Notes: a model not told the origin generated them from the letters alone. Positions 54,421 through 63,159 are shown, numbered from the stretch's first letter. The stretch is 63,561 nt of DNA from Marinomonas gallaica (GCF_001639745.1 NZ_LTAX01000021.1:1-63561); one strand, 5' to 3'. Numbers and translations: made by a program.

Positions 54421-55245
54421 ATGAGTATCTTGATAGATGAAAAACAGAAAAGGAGGTATGACATACATAGAAGATCATTTGAGAATATTGATCTTGATTA
54501 TGTCCCATTTATAAGAACAACAGATTTTACTCGTTCATCCGGTAATCGTTCTAAAACACCGCATAAAGATGATCGTAATCGATTGATTCATACATTATCT
54601 ATCAATGAAATTTGGGCTTACTTAAATATTATTAAACAACAACATGTAATGGATGTTTATGAACAATGGGCGCTTCCTATTGAATACACAATCGAAATTT
54701 GTTCTGAACTTGGAATAAACCATCCTAGGGCAAAGCGCAGCGCAAAATTGGGTTACGAGTCTTTTGATTTCTTAGTTAAATTGGACTCATCTAACGATCA
54801 TAAAGACCTTCGTTATGGCTCTTGGCTGGCCATAGCCGTTAAGCCTACAAGTGAATTGCTGACAGATCGTGTTCAAGAAAAGCTGAAGTTACAAGAAGCT
54901 TTTGCACTGTTGAATGATATCGAATTCAAGGTTTTAGATAGTGATCAACTGCGCACAGTTTACAGCGAGACCCTGGAGGGGCTTTACGTACATCGCTGCT
55001 TGCAACCTTTTACCGAACGTGTATACCCCGAGTGGCTGAACACATTTCGCGGCGAGATTCTTTTTCATTCGGACATGCGTATGGGAGATATTCTGAAAAA
55101 TGTAGCTTATTCAGTTGGAATTAAGCCGGATTTATCTCTTCACTTCTTCAAGCACGCACTTTGGTGCAACGATCTCAAGATGAACTGGGATGAGCGATTA
55201 CGACTAGAGCGTACTGCTCAGAAGCTAGGAGTGAAAAGCTTATGA
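54421..55245 (+). CDS. tnsA: TnsA-like transposon endonuclease
   Basis: 274 residues. TnsA is the restriction-enzyme-fold subunit that cuts the non-transferred strand at the element's ends. With ATG 54421 as the start, E63 (SINEIWAYLN), D116 (GYESFDFLVK) and K141 (AIAVKPTSE) line up with Tn7 TnsA E63, D114 and K132, so the active site appears complete. The C-terminal half (FTERVYPEWLNTFRGEILFH onward) matches the TnsA C-terminal winged-helix part that touches TnsC. The start follows AAGGTTGAG; a TTG further upstream is unlikely. Its stop overlaps tnsB in ATGA, so the two are translated together. Confidence 0.92.
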   Translation: MSILIDEKQKRRYDIHRRSFENIDLDYVPFIRTTDFTRSSGNRSKTPHKDDRNRLIHTLSINEIWAYLNIIKQQHVMDVYEQWALPIEYTIEICSELGINHPRAKRSAKLGYESFDFLVKLDSSNDHKDLRYGSWLAIAVKPTSELLTDRVQEKLKLQEAFALLNDIEFKVLDSDQLRTVYSETLEGLYVHRCLQPFTERVYPEWLNTFRGEILFHSDMRMGDILKNVAYSVGIKPDLSLHFFKHALWCNDLKMNWDERLRLERTAQKLGVKSL

Positions 55246-57497
55246 GTAATGTTCTAAGTTCACAGCTAGAGCAGAATGCTAAGCCGATTACGCTTTTAGC
55301 GCCGATAAAACTTTATGATTCATTCTTCTTAGCTGATGAACATGACACTGTATATGCTAGTCAGCGTGAACTAAAAGAGCCGATGATCGTTGTTCATATT
55401 AATGAAAAACGTGGTCATGCATTTCTCATGAACATCAGAGGAACACTCAAAAAGCCAATACGGGTTGAGATAGTTGATCTTATTGATGCAGTGGAGTCTT
55501 CAGAACTTCTGAAGGGTGAAACATTTCAATCGACTCAGTCTAAAACGCTTTTTGATCAATTGAGTGATAATCAAAAAGCAAAGGCATCTTTGAGATTTAA
55601 GATCATAGAGTCTTTAGTAAATGACTTAGATAACGTTTTATACAGATCGTATCGAGAAGGAGCTATCACAAAAGTTGCTAATGAAAACAATCTAACTAAA
55701 GCAACGATTTATCGCTATCTATGGGCATATTTATACTCTGGAAGAAAGTTTGCTGCGCTTGGATTTGGTGTCGGGGAGTACGCTAACTCTGTTCAATCAG
55801 GACGAGTTTTAACCAAACCACAAGGTCGGCCAAGTAAGCGATCAAAGGTGACTGGGATAGACACACGAAAGATCATTGACGCGACTGATATTGAAAACTT
55901 TAAGTTTGCTATCGCGCTGATGGAAAAAGGTGGTAAGGGGGCAGCGAGAACTTTCAAATCTGCTTATGATCGAATGCTTCCGAAAAAGTATGCGGAAAAA
56001 ATAGTGCTACTAGATAATAGGCAAGCATCTATTTCAGGCAATGAAAAAGAGATTCATTTAAAGCCAGAAAACGAACGACCAAGTTTTTGGCAGTTTAAGT
56101 ATTGGTTAGAACAGACCTATGGCGATGGATTAGTTGCATTAAGAAATAAGATTGTCCCACATTCAAAGCGGCATAGCGATCTTAATGGTCGTGTTGGTAA
56201 TGCATATGTGAATGTAACTGGCCCTGGCCAACGATATGAAATTGATGAAACCCCTTTCGATGAAGAGATTTTGTCAGAGCTTATCCCCTGCTTATCACTA
56301 GGGAAGCCAACTTTATATGTCATCATCGATGTCTACAGCCGATATATAGTCGGTTTCTACCTAACGTTCGGTAACCCTTCAGTTTATGAAATGAGCAATG
56401 CTATTTATCAATGTCTGAGAGACCGTAAAGGTTGGCTAGAGTCGATTGGTTGTGCTGATTTTCTTTCAGACTGGATTCAGCTGGGGCCTCCTGAGACGAT
56501 TGCTGTCGATAATGCTGAATTTAACAACACATTATCTGAGCCTATTTTGAACTCTCTTGGTGTTCGAGTGGATTTTGGGAAGCCAGGCTCAGGAAATGAC
56601 AAACCTTTTGTTGAAAGTGTGTTCAATAAGCTAAAAGGAGCACTTCCACACCTTTCGCCAGGACATAGAGGTGAGAGCCAATCTCAACAAAGAAGTAATG
56701 AAGCGCGTAAACATGCACTTTTAACCAAAACTCAGCTTTATAGAGAGATTATGCGTGTATGCGTTCATCATAATACTAAAGCGATTAACGGGCACTTTCA
56801 TCTAGAGAAAGAAGCCATTCTGGATGGTGTTAAGCGTACCCCTGCTGACATAGTGACTTGGTCGGTGAACAATATGAAGTCACGGATGCTTCCTCTTTTA
56901 GATGATCGAGAACTTCGATTAGCGCTCTTACCTCAAGGAGAAGTCTCAGTCCAACAGAAAGGAATATTTCTTAAGGGACAAAGCCAAAAACTTTTCTATA
57001 ACTGCCCAGCTATTCGATTAATGGGGCTTCAAGACCGCCCGCATAAGGGTGCTTCACGTTCAAAAATTCTTTCATGTCGATATGATCCTAATGACATTAG
57101 TAGCATCTGGATTGACTGTAAAGGCGAGCAATATGAAGCCTTCATCGATCAGAAATACCATCGCTATGAGGGTATGAATCACATTGAAAGAGATGAACTT
57201 GATGCGCTACTTACTCTGAATGAAGAAGAGGCTCATCAAGAAGAAGCGAACTCGCAAGCTAGTTTGTACGCGAATGTGGAAGCTGTAATAAACCAATCAA
57301 AGCAGCAGTTAAAACAGTCAGCACGAATTAGCTCAACTGCTCAAAAAGTTAGAGAGAATCGAAAACTTGAAAATAGTTTGACTGACGCACCGCTTGAAAG
57401 AGAACCGAATGATACTTCTCTGTCCGACCAGGATAGTGGGGATAACAATAAAAATAACGACTCTACTAAGAAAACACCTTGGATGGATAGGAGATAA
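55242..57497 (+). CDS. tnsB: TnsB-like DDE transposase
   Basis: 751 residues, the catalytic subunit that binds end repeats and joins the 3' ends to the target. The RNase-H core has D335 (RYEIDETPFD), D423 (IAVDNAEFNN) and E458 (KPFVESVFNK). The spacings, 88 and 35, equal those of Tn7 TnsB (D273, D361, E396). N-terminal helix-turn-helix segments (ITKVANENNLTKATIYRYLW) should read the AATTAAACCGT-type repeats at both ends. The C-terminal 90 residues are a charged, low-complexity tail, as in TnsB where it contacts TnsC. tnsC starts two bases after its stop. Confidence 0.94.
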   Translation: MSNVLSSQLEQNAKPITLLAPIKLYDSFFLADEHDTVYASQRELKEPMIVVHINEKRGHAFLMNIRGTLKKPIRVEIVDLIDAVESSELLKGETFQSTQSKTLFDQLSDNQKAKASLRFKIIESLVNDLDNVLYRSYREGAITKVANENNLTKATIYRYLWAYLYSGRKFAALGFGVGEYANSVQSGRVLTKPQGRPSKRSKVTGIDTRKIIDATDIENFKFAIALMEKGGKGAARTFKSAYDRMLPKKYAEKIVLLDNRQASISGNEKEIHLKPENERPSFWQFKYWLEQTYGDGLVALRNKIVPHSKRHSDLNGRVGNAYVNVTGPGQRYEIDETPFDEEILSELIPCLSLGKPTLYVIIDVYSRYIVGFYLTFGNPSVYEMSNAIYQCLRDRKGWLESIGCADFLSDWIQLGPPETIAVDNAEFNNTLSEPILNSLGVRVDFGKPGSGNDKPFVESVFNKLKGALPHLSPGHRGESQSQQRSNEARKHALLTKTQLYREIMRVCVHHNTKAINGHFHLEKEAILDGVKRTPADIVTWSVNNMKSRMLPLLDDRELRLALLPQGEVSVQQKGIFLKGQSQKLFYNCPAIRLMGLQDRPHKGASRSKILSCRYDPNDISSIWIDCKGEQYEAFIDQKYHRYEGMNHIERDELDALLTLNEEEAHQEEANSQASLYANVEAVINQSKQQLKQSARISSTAQKVRENRKLENSLTDAPLEREPNDTSLSDQDSGDNNKNNDSTKKTPWMDRR

Positions 57498-57499
57498 TT

Positions 57500-58924
57500 A
57501 TGAATAGAAATTTCGCTAATGCTGAGAATCAAGAAAATCGTACCGACTTGAAGAACCACTTACTTGATGTTTTGCCGCCTAAAATGACAGCTAAAGAATT
57601 CTATCAAAGCAATCACTACCCGATGCTCTATCTAAACTCTGAAGAGTTTGAAGATCGTTATGAATTGCTAGAAGAGTTGCTTGATTCTGTGGATCGATTT
57701 CGGTTTGTAAAAGAAGAGCATTACGACCTTTATGAAAAAATACACCTTTTAATTCGTAGGGGCTACAAGGGGTTAGCGCCCACACATCCAAAATATATTG
57801 ATTACATGTATTCAATTGCGGCGGGTGAAAAAGTACCTTTCCCTTCAGGCAAAACAACTGCTGAGACTGCGGCACTGGTTGCATTCAGTGGGGTTGGCAA
57901 AACATCTTCTATCGAGCGTATTTTGAGCTCTTGTTTTGATCAAGTGATAAAGCATTCACAATCAGACTTTATTGACTTGCAAATTACTTACATTAAAGTG
58001 GATATGCATCATGACGGATCACGTTCAGAGCTATTAAAACGACTGCTTCAAGAGGTGGATAGGTTAGTGATCAACGCCGGTTATCCGTCTCCAGGGTATG
58101 CAAATTCAGTAACAAAAGCCAACGGAGAGAATGTAACGATTGCACGGATGGTCGAGACAGTAAGAACAGTCTTTGTTCGTCATCATGTCGGTTTGTTTGT
58201 CATTGATGAAGTTCAGGTTCTGAGTTCTACCACTGACCATGATCGCAAACACATGATTCAGTTGTTTGATGACCTTAGCAACAACTTGAAGATTCCTCAC
58301 ATCAAGGTAGGCACTACAGATTCGATATTATTGTTCTCAGATCGGATGCGACATCAGCGCCGCTTAGGTGAGATTATTGAGCTAGCTCGAATAACAGATC
58401 ACGATGAAATGGAAGCATTCAATGAAGCGTTTTTTGTTGATATCGAGCGTTCAATAAAAGTGTCTTCTGTAGACGATGTCATCAACGAATTTTGGGTTCA
58501 AAGCGCTGGTATTCCATCCACTTTGTTAGATCTCTTTCGGACTTGCCTAAAAGAAATTGTTCCTAGAAACAAAACGCTAACACCTGAGCTCATCGGCACA
58601 ATCATGAAAAAGCATTTCGGTAACCAAGTGCCAGCACTTCAAGAGCTTCGAGTGAAAGGTACAAGTCAAGTGATAGATTTCATGACCGTTGAGCAGATGT
58701 ATAAATTCGAAAGCAAAACGTATATCAAGAGCTTAAAAGATGCGATCAAGAAGCAAAATCCCATGGGGGTGGCTGCACAAGCACACTTGGACAATATACA
58801 ACGATTTGAAAACTCTCAACCACTAAGCAAAGCTGAAAAAGAGGCTCTGAAGCCGTTGAAAAAAGGTCTTCAAGAGGCTGTGCATAATCAATCGGGCTCT
58901 CAAACCATCGAAGGGGGGCAGTAA
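57500..58924 (+). CDS. tnsC: TnsC-like AAA+ ATPase
   Basis: 474 residues. It is the regulator that links target-bound TniQ/TnsD to the TnsAB transposase. Walker A is at 130-136 (FSGVGKTSS), Walker B at about 232-237 (GLFVIDEVQVL), and sensor-like VGTTDSILLF follows. The N- and C-terminal extensions outside the AAA core resemble Tn7 TnsC more than the shorter TnsC of CRISPR-linked type V elements. The C-terminal region (FMTVEQMYKFESKTYIKSLK) would bind TnsA and TnsB. It is part of one transcript from tnsA to the small genes after tnsD. Confidence 0.92.
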   Translation: MNRNFANAENQENRTDLKNHLLDVLPPKMTAKEFYQSNHYPMLYLNSEEFEDRYELLEELLDSVDRFRFVKEEHYDLYEKIHLLIRRGYKGLAPTHPKYIDYMYSIAAGEKVPFPSGKTTAETAALVAFSGVGKTSSIERILSSCFDQVIKHSQSDFIDLQITYIKVDMHHDGSRSELLKRLLQEVDRLVINAGYPSPGYANSVTKANGENVTIARMVETVRTVFVRHHVGLFVIDEVQVLSSTTDHDRKHMIQLFDDLSNNLKIPHIKVGTTDSILLFSDRMRHQRRLGEIIELARITDHDEMEAFNEAFFVDIERSIKVSSVDDVINEFWVQSAGIPSTLLDLFRTCLKEIVPRNKTLTPELIGTIMKKHFGNQVPALQELRVKGTSQVIDFMTVEQMYKFESKTYIKSLKDAIKKQNPMGVAAQAHLDNIQRFENSQPLSKAEKEALKPLKKGLQEAVHNQSGSQTIEGGQ

Positions 58925-58925
58925 G

Positions 58926-59852
58926 ATGATTCTTGAAACACTGCAACAGGATGAGCATGTATTCAGCGGACTAGTCCGATCAAAGCTACTGAGTGGCCAG
59001 AGGAATATGGGAGAGCGTCGTTGGTTCAAGCATTTGGAGTTAGCTAGAAAGAAATTGCATGCACAAGCTCCTTTTAGTGACCAATGCACTAAGATCCTTC
59101 AGCGATATAGAGCACATTATGATTCTAAATCGGAGTATGATTTTTGGCTAGAGCACACAACCACAGCACCTTGGGTGATCACTCTTGATCAAGAGGTCTC
59201 TTCGGCAAAGAGGCGTTTACGAGCAAGCGAGTTGACATCATTCGCGGGGCACCGAGGTTGGCGCTTTTGTGCAGAGTGCGCACAGGAAGAAAGAGAGACA
59301 CTGGGGTTTTCATATTGGCATTCATCGCATCATTTTTTTGGCGCTATGATTTGCGCCAAGCACAAGACCCCTTTGTTTACGCATCAGAAGCTACATATGC
59401 ATGACTATAGCTTACCACAGGAATGGCTCGGGAAAGCTGAAGAGATGGTCATTCAGTTTGAGTGGCAACTCCAGTGGCAGTCATTTATATATCAGCTTTG
59501 TGAAGCTTTTAAAGCCGATTTAACCCTGGCGACACGCATTAAGCAAAATGTTTTCGAGTTGCTCAAAATTGATCGAAAACTCACTCATCACTTTGATAAA
59601 GAACGAATAAACGCTCTTTTTAAAGGTATGCACCTAGATCTCGGAGAAAACTTCTTTGTTGAGATGATTGGGCGATACGCAAAGGGACATAAATACGTTT
59701 CTAACCCATTATGGCTCACACTATATGAGGAAAAATCGTTCCAAAGAGTGCGCTCACCAATTTACTGGTTAGTAACGATTTTTTGGCTGCGTGAAAAACT
59801 ATCGACTCTCGATGGAGTGATTAATCATGAATGGCATTCCACCAAACATTAA
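58926..59852 (+). CDS. tniQ: short TniQ-family target-selection protein
   Basis: 308 residues. The TniQ zinc motif is C115 and C118 (RFCAECAQEE), then C143 and H146 (MICAKHKTPL). The usual TniQ core is present but the long C-terminal DNA-binding part of TnsD is missing. Short TniQs bridge TnsC to another targeting factor, or may work together with the longer TnsD that follows. It starts one base after tnsC and overlaps the next gene by 26 bases. No Cas genes or CRISPR array accompany it, so RNA-guided use is not indicated here. Confidence 0.85.
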   Translation: MILETLQQDEHVFSGLVRSKLLSGQRNMGERRWFKHLELARKKLHAQAPFSDQCTKILQRYRAHYDSKSEYDFWLEHTTTAPWVITLDQEVSSAKRRLRASELTSFAGHRGWRFCAECAQEERETLGFSYWHSSHHFFGAMICAKHKTPLFTHQKLHMHDYSLPQEWLGKAEEMVIQFEWQLQWQSFIYQLCEAFKADLTLATRIKQNVFELLKIDRKLTHHFDKERINALFKGMHLDLGENFFVEMIGRYAKGHKYVSNPLWLTLYEEKSFQRVRSPIYWLVTIFWLREKLSTLDGVINHEWHSTKH

Positions 59853-61413
59853 TCGCTTAGATTTTTACCCAGCTGAAACAGTGTTCAGCTGGGCTAGCCG
59901 TTATCATCTGAGATTCGGTAACGCTCAAATAAGAGATACGTATGAAGCACTCTTTTGTACAAGAAGAATACGAGTTCATCCTTTTCTACCGCATTCATTA
60001 ATGAACATTGCAGGGGAAAGAAAGCTAGACGAAATCGTGAGGGAGCACACGTTATATCCGCTATTTGCCTACTTTGGATTTGATCCAACAGGGGACTACA
60101 TTCGCTCAATGGCGGTAGAGTCAAAAAGAACCAATGCAAACCTGATCGCACACGCTGGATTGGGGGGCCTAGCAGGACATTATTTTTGCCCATTATGTGT
60201 TGATGAAGTACGACAAGTGACAGGTCTAAGAATCTATACGATTCATCCTCAATTTCCAGGTGTTGACTGTTGTCCGATTCATGGTATTCAACTTTTAGTA
60301 ACTGAAAATTCAGATTTTGGTATAGATCGAAAGTTGAAGCTGCCCACCTATGATCTAAACAATGTAAAGGGCAGTGCAAGTAAGAATCGTATAGTTGCTT
60401 TTAAAGCTATGCAGCTCATAAACAACTTGGCTCACTCATCCTTCAATGAGCATGAAAAACATATCCAGTATTATCGCTCTATTCTTAAGCAACTAGGTCT
60501 TGTAACGCTCCATGATCAAGTGCGCGAATCTCAATTGCGCCAAGATATATCTAAATACTACGAAGATTTTAAGCCGCAAAAGGGGCTTGAAAAGGTTACG
60601 ACATTCAAGTTTCTTGGGCCTCTGCTTCGAGAGAGTACGAACTTCACTCAACATCCGTTTCATCATCTTCTTTTACAGGTATGGCTTGATCATGTGATTT
60701 CGATTGATGATGGCCGTTTTTTAAAAGTTGAGGAAGACGCAAACAGAAAGAGAAACATCGATGATTTAGTACTTTCAATGCTAGTAGACGGATTCACTAA
60801 AGCTGAAATAAAAAAACAGCTCGCGTGCGGACATTCAGTCATAGAGAGAGTTGCAGCTCTTAATGGGATCAAAATTGATCGATTACCTTCTTCTCATCCC
60901 AAGTGGTACCAACAATTTTTAATCTTGGCGCTTTTAGGTCGGCACAGACAAAGCATTGCTGATTTTCTAAGTTTAAAACTTCATGTTGTAGAGACTGAAA
61001 TTAGCAAGGTTCCAGGCTTGGCTGAATGGCGTCATAATTTGGCTAAGATGAGGCGGCTTGAGCGCTCTTTATATATGATCAAGCATGCGGTAGAGAATCA
61101 TGCAGATTGGTCTCGGCAAAACATTAAGCAATTGTATAACAAGGAATTCTTCTACTTGTACAAATATGCTCCTGAACGACTTGAAGAGCTGCTACCGCCA
61201 AAAATGGCTTATCATACGCCAGTTCTGGATTGCTCAGAGGAAGATGAGCGTATTTATTTAGACATTCTGAAGATTGAAAACATTCAAGACATGTCAATTT
61301 CGAAAGTCAGCCACCTACTGTTAGGACACGGTAGGCTGCTGAAGCGGATGGAAAAACTTCCTAAATCAAAGCAATTACTGATTACCTTAGGGGTACTTAA
61401 AGAGGAACATTAG
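59827..61413 (+). CDS. tnsD: TnsD-like TniQ protein, predicted to recognise yhiN
   Basis: 528 residues. The TniQ core has FYPAETVFSWASRYHLRFGN at the start and zinc ligands C121 and C124 (FCPLCVDE), then C149 and H152 (CCPIHGIQ). A further 370 residues contain several helix-turn-helix-like stretches (DGFTKAEIKKQLACGHSVIE; RQSIADFLSLKLHVVETEIS) that fit sequence-specific DNA binding. Tn7 TnsD binds the 3' end of glmS; since this element sits at the yhiN stop codon, its TnsD most likely binds the conserved 3' end of yhiN. ATG 59827 follows GGAGTGATTAATC within the previous gene. Confidence 0.88.
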   Translation: MNGIPPNINRLDFYPAETVFSWASRYHLRFGNAQIRDTYEALFCTRRIRVHPFLPHSLMNIAGERKLDEIVREHTLYPLFAYFGFDPTGDYIRSMAVESKRTNANLIAHAGLGGLAGHYFCPLCVDEVRQVTGLRIYTIHPQFPGVDCCPIHGIQLLVTENSDFGIDRKLKLPTYDLNNVKGSASKNRIVAFKAMQLINNLAHSSFNEHEKHIQYYRSILKQLGLVTLHDQVRESQLRQDISKYYEDFKPQKGLEKVTTFKFLGPLLRESTNFTQHPFHHLLLQVWLDHVISIDDGRFLKVEEDANRKRNIDDLVLSMLVDGFTKAEIKKQLACGHSVIERVAALNGIKIDRLPSSHPKWYQQFLILALLGRHRQSIADFLSLKLHVVETEISKVPGLAEWRHNLAKMRRLERSLYMIKHAVENHADWSRQNIKQLYNKEFFYLYKYAPERLEELLPPKMAYHTPVLDCSEEDERIYLDILKIENIQDMSISKVSHLLLGHGRLLKRMEKLPKSKQLLITLGVLKEEH

Positions 61414-61414
61414 C

Positions 61415-61693
61415 ATGTGGTTAGATCATGATGTTATTGTGCGTTTAGTTCCTGCCAGAGATGACTTCAAGTTCTACCCCTGCATTGAGATACCTGACCA
61501 ATATGCTTTTACCTTTCTGGCGATGCTTCGCAAGCTCATTGAGCAACCATATCCCCTTGAGATTCTTCATATCAGCTTACATCCCGACACAAATATCCCC
61601 GAAACGCAGCTTATTTCAGGCTGTCCCAACGAAATATTGGGTCCGACTCTTGACCGCTTTGGCCATGAGCTTAGGAAATGCATTCATAATTAG
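61415..61693 (+). CDS. small protein linked to the tns operon
   Basis: 92 residues with no recognised domain. It begins MWLDHDVIVRLVPARDD and contains a hydrophobic-helical middle (YAFTFLAMLRKLIEQ). ATG 61415 lies one base after the tnsD stop and follows AGGAAC, so it is part of the tns transcript. It could be an accessory of transposition or an independent cargo gene. Confidence 0.65.
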   Translation: MWLDHDVIVRLVPARDDFKFYPCIEIPDQYAFTFLAMLRKLIEQPYPLEILHISLHPDTNIPETQLISGCPNEILGPTLDRFGHELRKCIHN

Positions 61694-61822
61694 CACTCTC
61701 TCTAATTCTACTAAAGGAGCTGTAGCACGTATTATAGATGTACCGTACAACAATGCATTACAATATAAAAGTCGAGGAATTCGGCGTAAGGTTGGGCATT
61801 AATTTGAGTACATGGAGTAAAT

Positions 61823-62380
61823 ATGAGTGAGTGGGATTTCTTGCATGATATGCATGACCGAGGTTATAGCGCCGATCAAATATTAGAAGCATCAGGCTGC
61901 GGTTATAATCTTTATGAGTTTGACCCCGAAAATTTTGGGTACTCTTCTGATGAGTGGGAAGTTATAGATAATGACTCCAGTGAATATGTGCCTGAAACGA
62001 ACCCTGAATTAGAGGCGATTTTCGAGGAATTAGTACATGTTGCTGAAGCTCATTATAGTCTTACCAATCGTTATTTACAGATTTGGGGTGAGTTAGGTGA
62101 GTTATATGCTGAAATTGAGTATGGCATTCAGCGTCATAAACCATGCACTAAAGGCTCTGATGGAAAGCTAGGAAATGACTTTATCGAGATAAAAACAATA
62201 TCTCCAGAGAAGACTACAGATGAGGTGAGGGTTAAACGTGCAGGGAATTTCAATAAGCTTCTAATAGTGAAAATATCTCAAGATTTTACGTTTCAAGCAC
62301 AACTGATTGCGCGAAAAAGCCTAGCTGAAGGTGATGGTAAATATGCACGAGCTTCTTGGAATCAAGAGCAACAAAAGTGA
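61823..62380 (+). CDS. predicted PD-(D/E)XK-type endonuclease
   Basis: 185 residues. The C-terminal half reads YLQIWGELGELYAEIEYGIQ, then LGNDFIEIKTISP. E90/E93 in a first helix, D119, E122 and K124 form the order E...D-x-x-E-x-K of restriction-endonuclease folds. The N-terminal half is acidic, with short DExW-type segments (SSDEWEVIDNDSSEY). ATG 61823 follows GGAGTAAAT. It is the last gene before the distal transposon end and may be a stand-alone nuclease or an accessory of the tns genes. The fold call rests on the motif only. Confidence 0.65.
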   Translation: MSEWDFLHDMHDRGYSADQILEASGCGYNLYEFDPENFGYSSDEWEVIDNDSSEYVPETNPELEAIFEELVHVAEAHYSLTNRYLQIWGELGELYAEIEYGIQRHKPCTKGSDGKLGNDFIEIKTISPEKTTDEVRVKRAGNFNKLLIVKISQDFTFQAQLIARKSLAEGDGKYARASWNQEQQK

Positions 62381-62653
62381 AAAACGGCTTTTGGTAGATT
62401 AGTCCATAATTCTCTTTACCTAAACCAAAGGCGATTCCGAATCTCTGGCATCATTCGATTAAGACTAATCATTGCTCTGAGGGGATAGACCTATATGCCT
62501 GAATTTATACAGAGAATGATATTTTTCGGAGAAGTGCTAAGATAGATATGTGATGTCACTTTCGCGGTATGTGTGTGCCTAAGACATCATTGGTAGCTCT
62601 TGCTTGATAAGATGAAAGTGTAGCAACGCACTGTTTTTGTGCATATTTACGCT
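62381..62653. other. non-coding gap before the distal transposon end
   Basis: About 270 bases with no gene visible. No clear terminator follows the last gene. Confidence 0.4.
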
Positions 62654-62819
62654 AAAAGTATAAGGTTAAATTACTTTTTCTGATTATTGGTTAAAAATAA
62701 GGCGTTAGTAAACTTTTTAGTAAAAGTATAAGGTTTAATTCCTTTTTCTAAAAATTTTTGTGTGCCAATTTACTGATCGAGAGGCCACAAAAAGTTTACG
62801 GTTTAATTCTCCGAATTCA
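62654..62819 (-). repeat. distal transposon end: three inverted TnsB-type sites
   Basis: AAAAGTATAAGGTTAAATT (62654-62672), AAAAGTATAAGGTTTAATT (62722-62740) and AAAAAGTTTACGGTTTAATT (62789-62808) are spaced 68 and 67 bases apart. All point inward opposite to the yhiN-proximal sites. The outer edge is the GAATTCA at 62813-62819. Confidence 0.85.
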
Positions 62820-62824
62820 GTAAT
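62820..62824. repeat. target-site duplication, distal side (GTAAT)
   Basis: GTAAT directly follows the distal end and directly precedes TGTGGG of a second transposon end. It matches the repeat at 41847-41851. Confidence 0.7.
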
Positions 62825-63014
62825 TGTGGGTTCAATAAATTAAACTGTTAACTATTTAATTGCACCGTTAACTTTCTCCAGTTTCCATTAAATTAGACCG
62901 TTAACTTTTCAGCTCCAATTCTCCTCAAATCGCCTCAGTGCTTGATGCACTGGGGCTTTCAGTGTTTTTTTCTCAAAATCCCGCCAAAAATGGAATTGAA
63001 GTGTTAACTTTTGG
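62825..63014 (+). repeat. second Tn7-like end in tandem
   Basis: Starting TGTGGGTTCAATAAATTAAAC, this stretch has direct TnsB-type sites at 62838-62857, 62858-62879 and 62891-62910, a terminator hairpin at 62932-62977, and a weaker fourth site at 62994-63014. This is the same order as the yhiN-proximal end at 41852-42039. TGTGGG is also how Tn7 itself begins. The sequences differ in many positions, so this is a related end and not a recent copy. Confidence 0.82.
62932..62977 (+). terminator. terminator inside the second transposon end
   Basis: GCCTCAGTGC pairs with GCACTGGGGC over ten bases (one G-T pair) around loop ttgat. The sequence then reads TTTCAGTGTTTTTTT. It mirrors the hairpin at 41953-41994 in position and 3' flank. 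Confidence 0.85.
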
Positions 63015-63159
63015 TTTTGCACTGATACGGTGCGCCTGTCGAATGATGAAAGCGAATGAAATAACGAATCCGGTATAAGTAGGCTTTATCCGTTTTCATG
63101 CTGTAGCTACGTATACGCATATCGCTACGAAGATGATTAATAAAAGGGCTGGAAGACAT
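63004..63159 (-). pseudogene. truncated integron-integrase (IntI) N-terminus
   Basis: 51 codons from ATG 63159 (ribosome site AGGAGAGTG) read SPFINHLRSDMRIRSYSMKT, then DKAYLYRIRYFIRFHH, the SAM-like N-terminal domain pattern of integron tyrosine recombinases (SPFL..VR..MR.R.YS..TEKAYL.WIR.FI.FH). Homology stops after FHH, where the frame runs into the fourth TnsB-type site and a stop. The catalytic domain is lost. A LexA box lies upstream, as is usual for integron integrases. If this is the start of an integron, attI and cassettes would lie to the right. Confidence 0.75.

Larger units (their letters stand above)
41852..62819 (+). mobile_element. Tn7-like transposon inserted at yhiN, about 21 kb
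   Basis: The element has TnsB-type 20-bp repeats pointing inward at both ends, a GTAAT duplication outside, and the genes tnsA, tnsB, tnsC, a short tniQ and a long tnsD-like tniQ. Outer ends align over 19 positions: GGATTCAAACAATTAAAC at the left against the complement of the right end reading TGAATTCGGAGAATTAAAC. The yhiN-proximal end has four sites, three of them packed in 73 bp, as in Tn7 R. The distal end has three sites spaced about 67 bp apart, as in Tn7 L. Cargo (42.4-54 kb) is mostly defence-like and lies between the yhiN-proximal end and tnsA, unlike Tn7. Confidence 0.88.

Noticed and set aside
58926..62380. CRISPR-associated transposon (CAST)
   Set aside because: tnsABC and two TniQs are present, but there are no Cas6/Cas7/Cas8 or Cas12k genes and no repeat-spacer array between tnsD and the distal end. 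The element fits a TnsD-guided Tn7 type.
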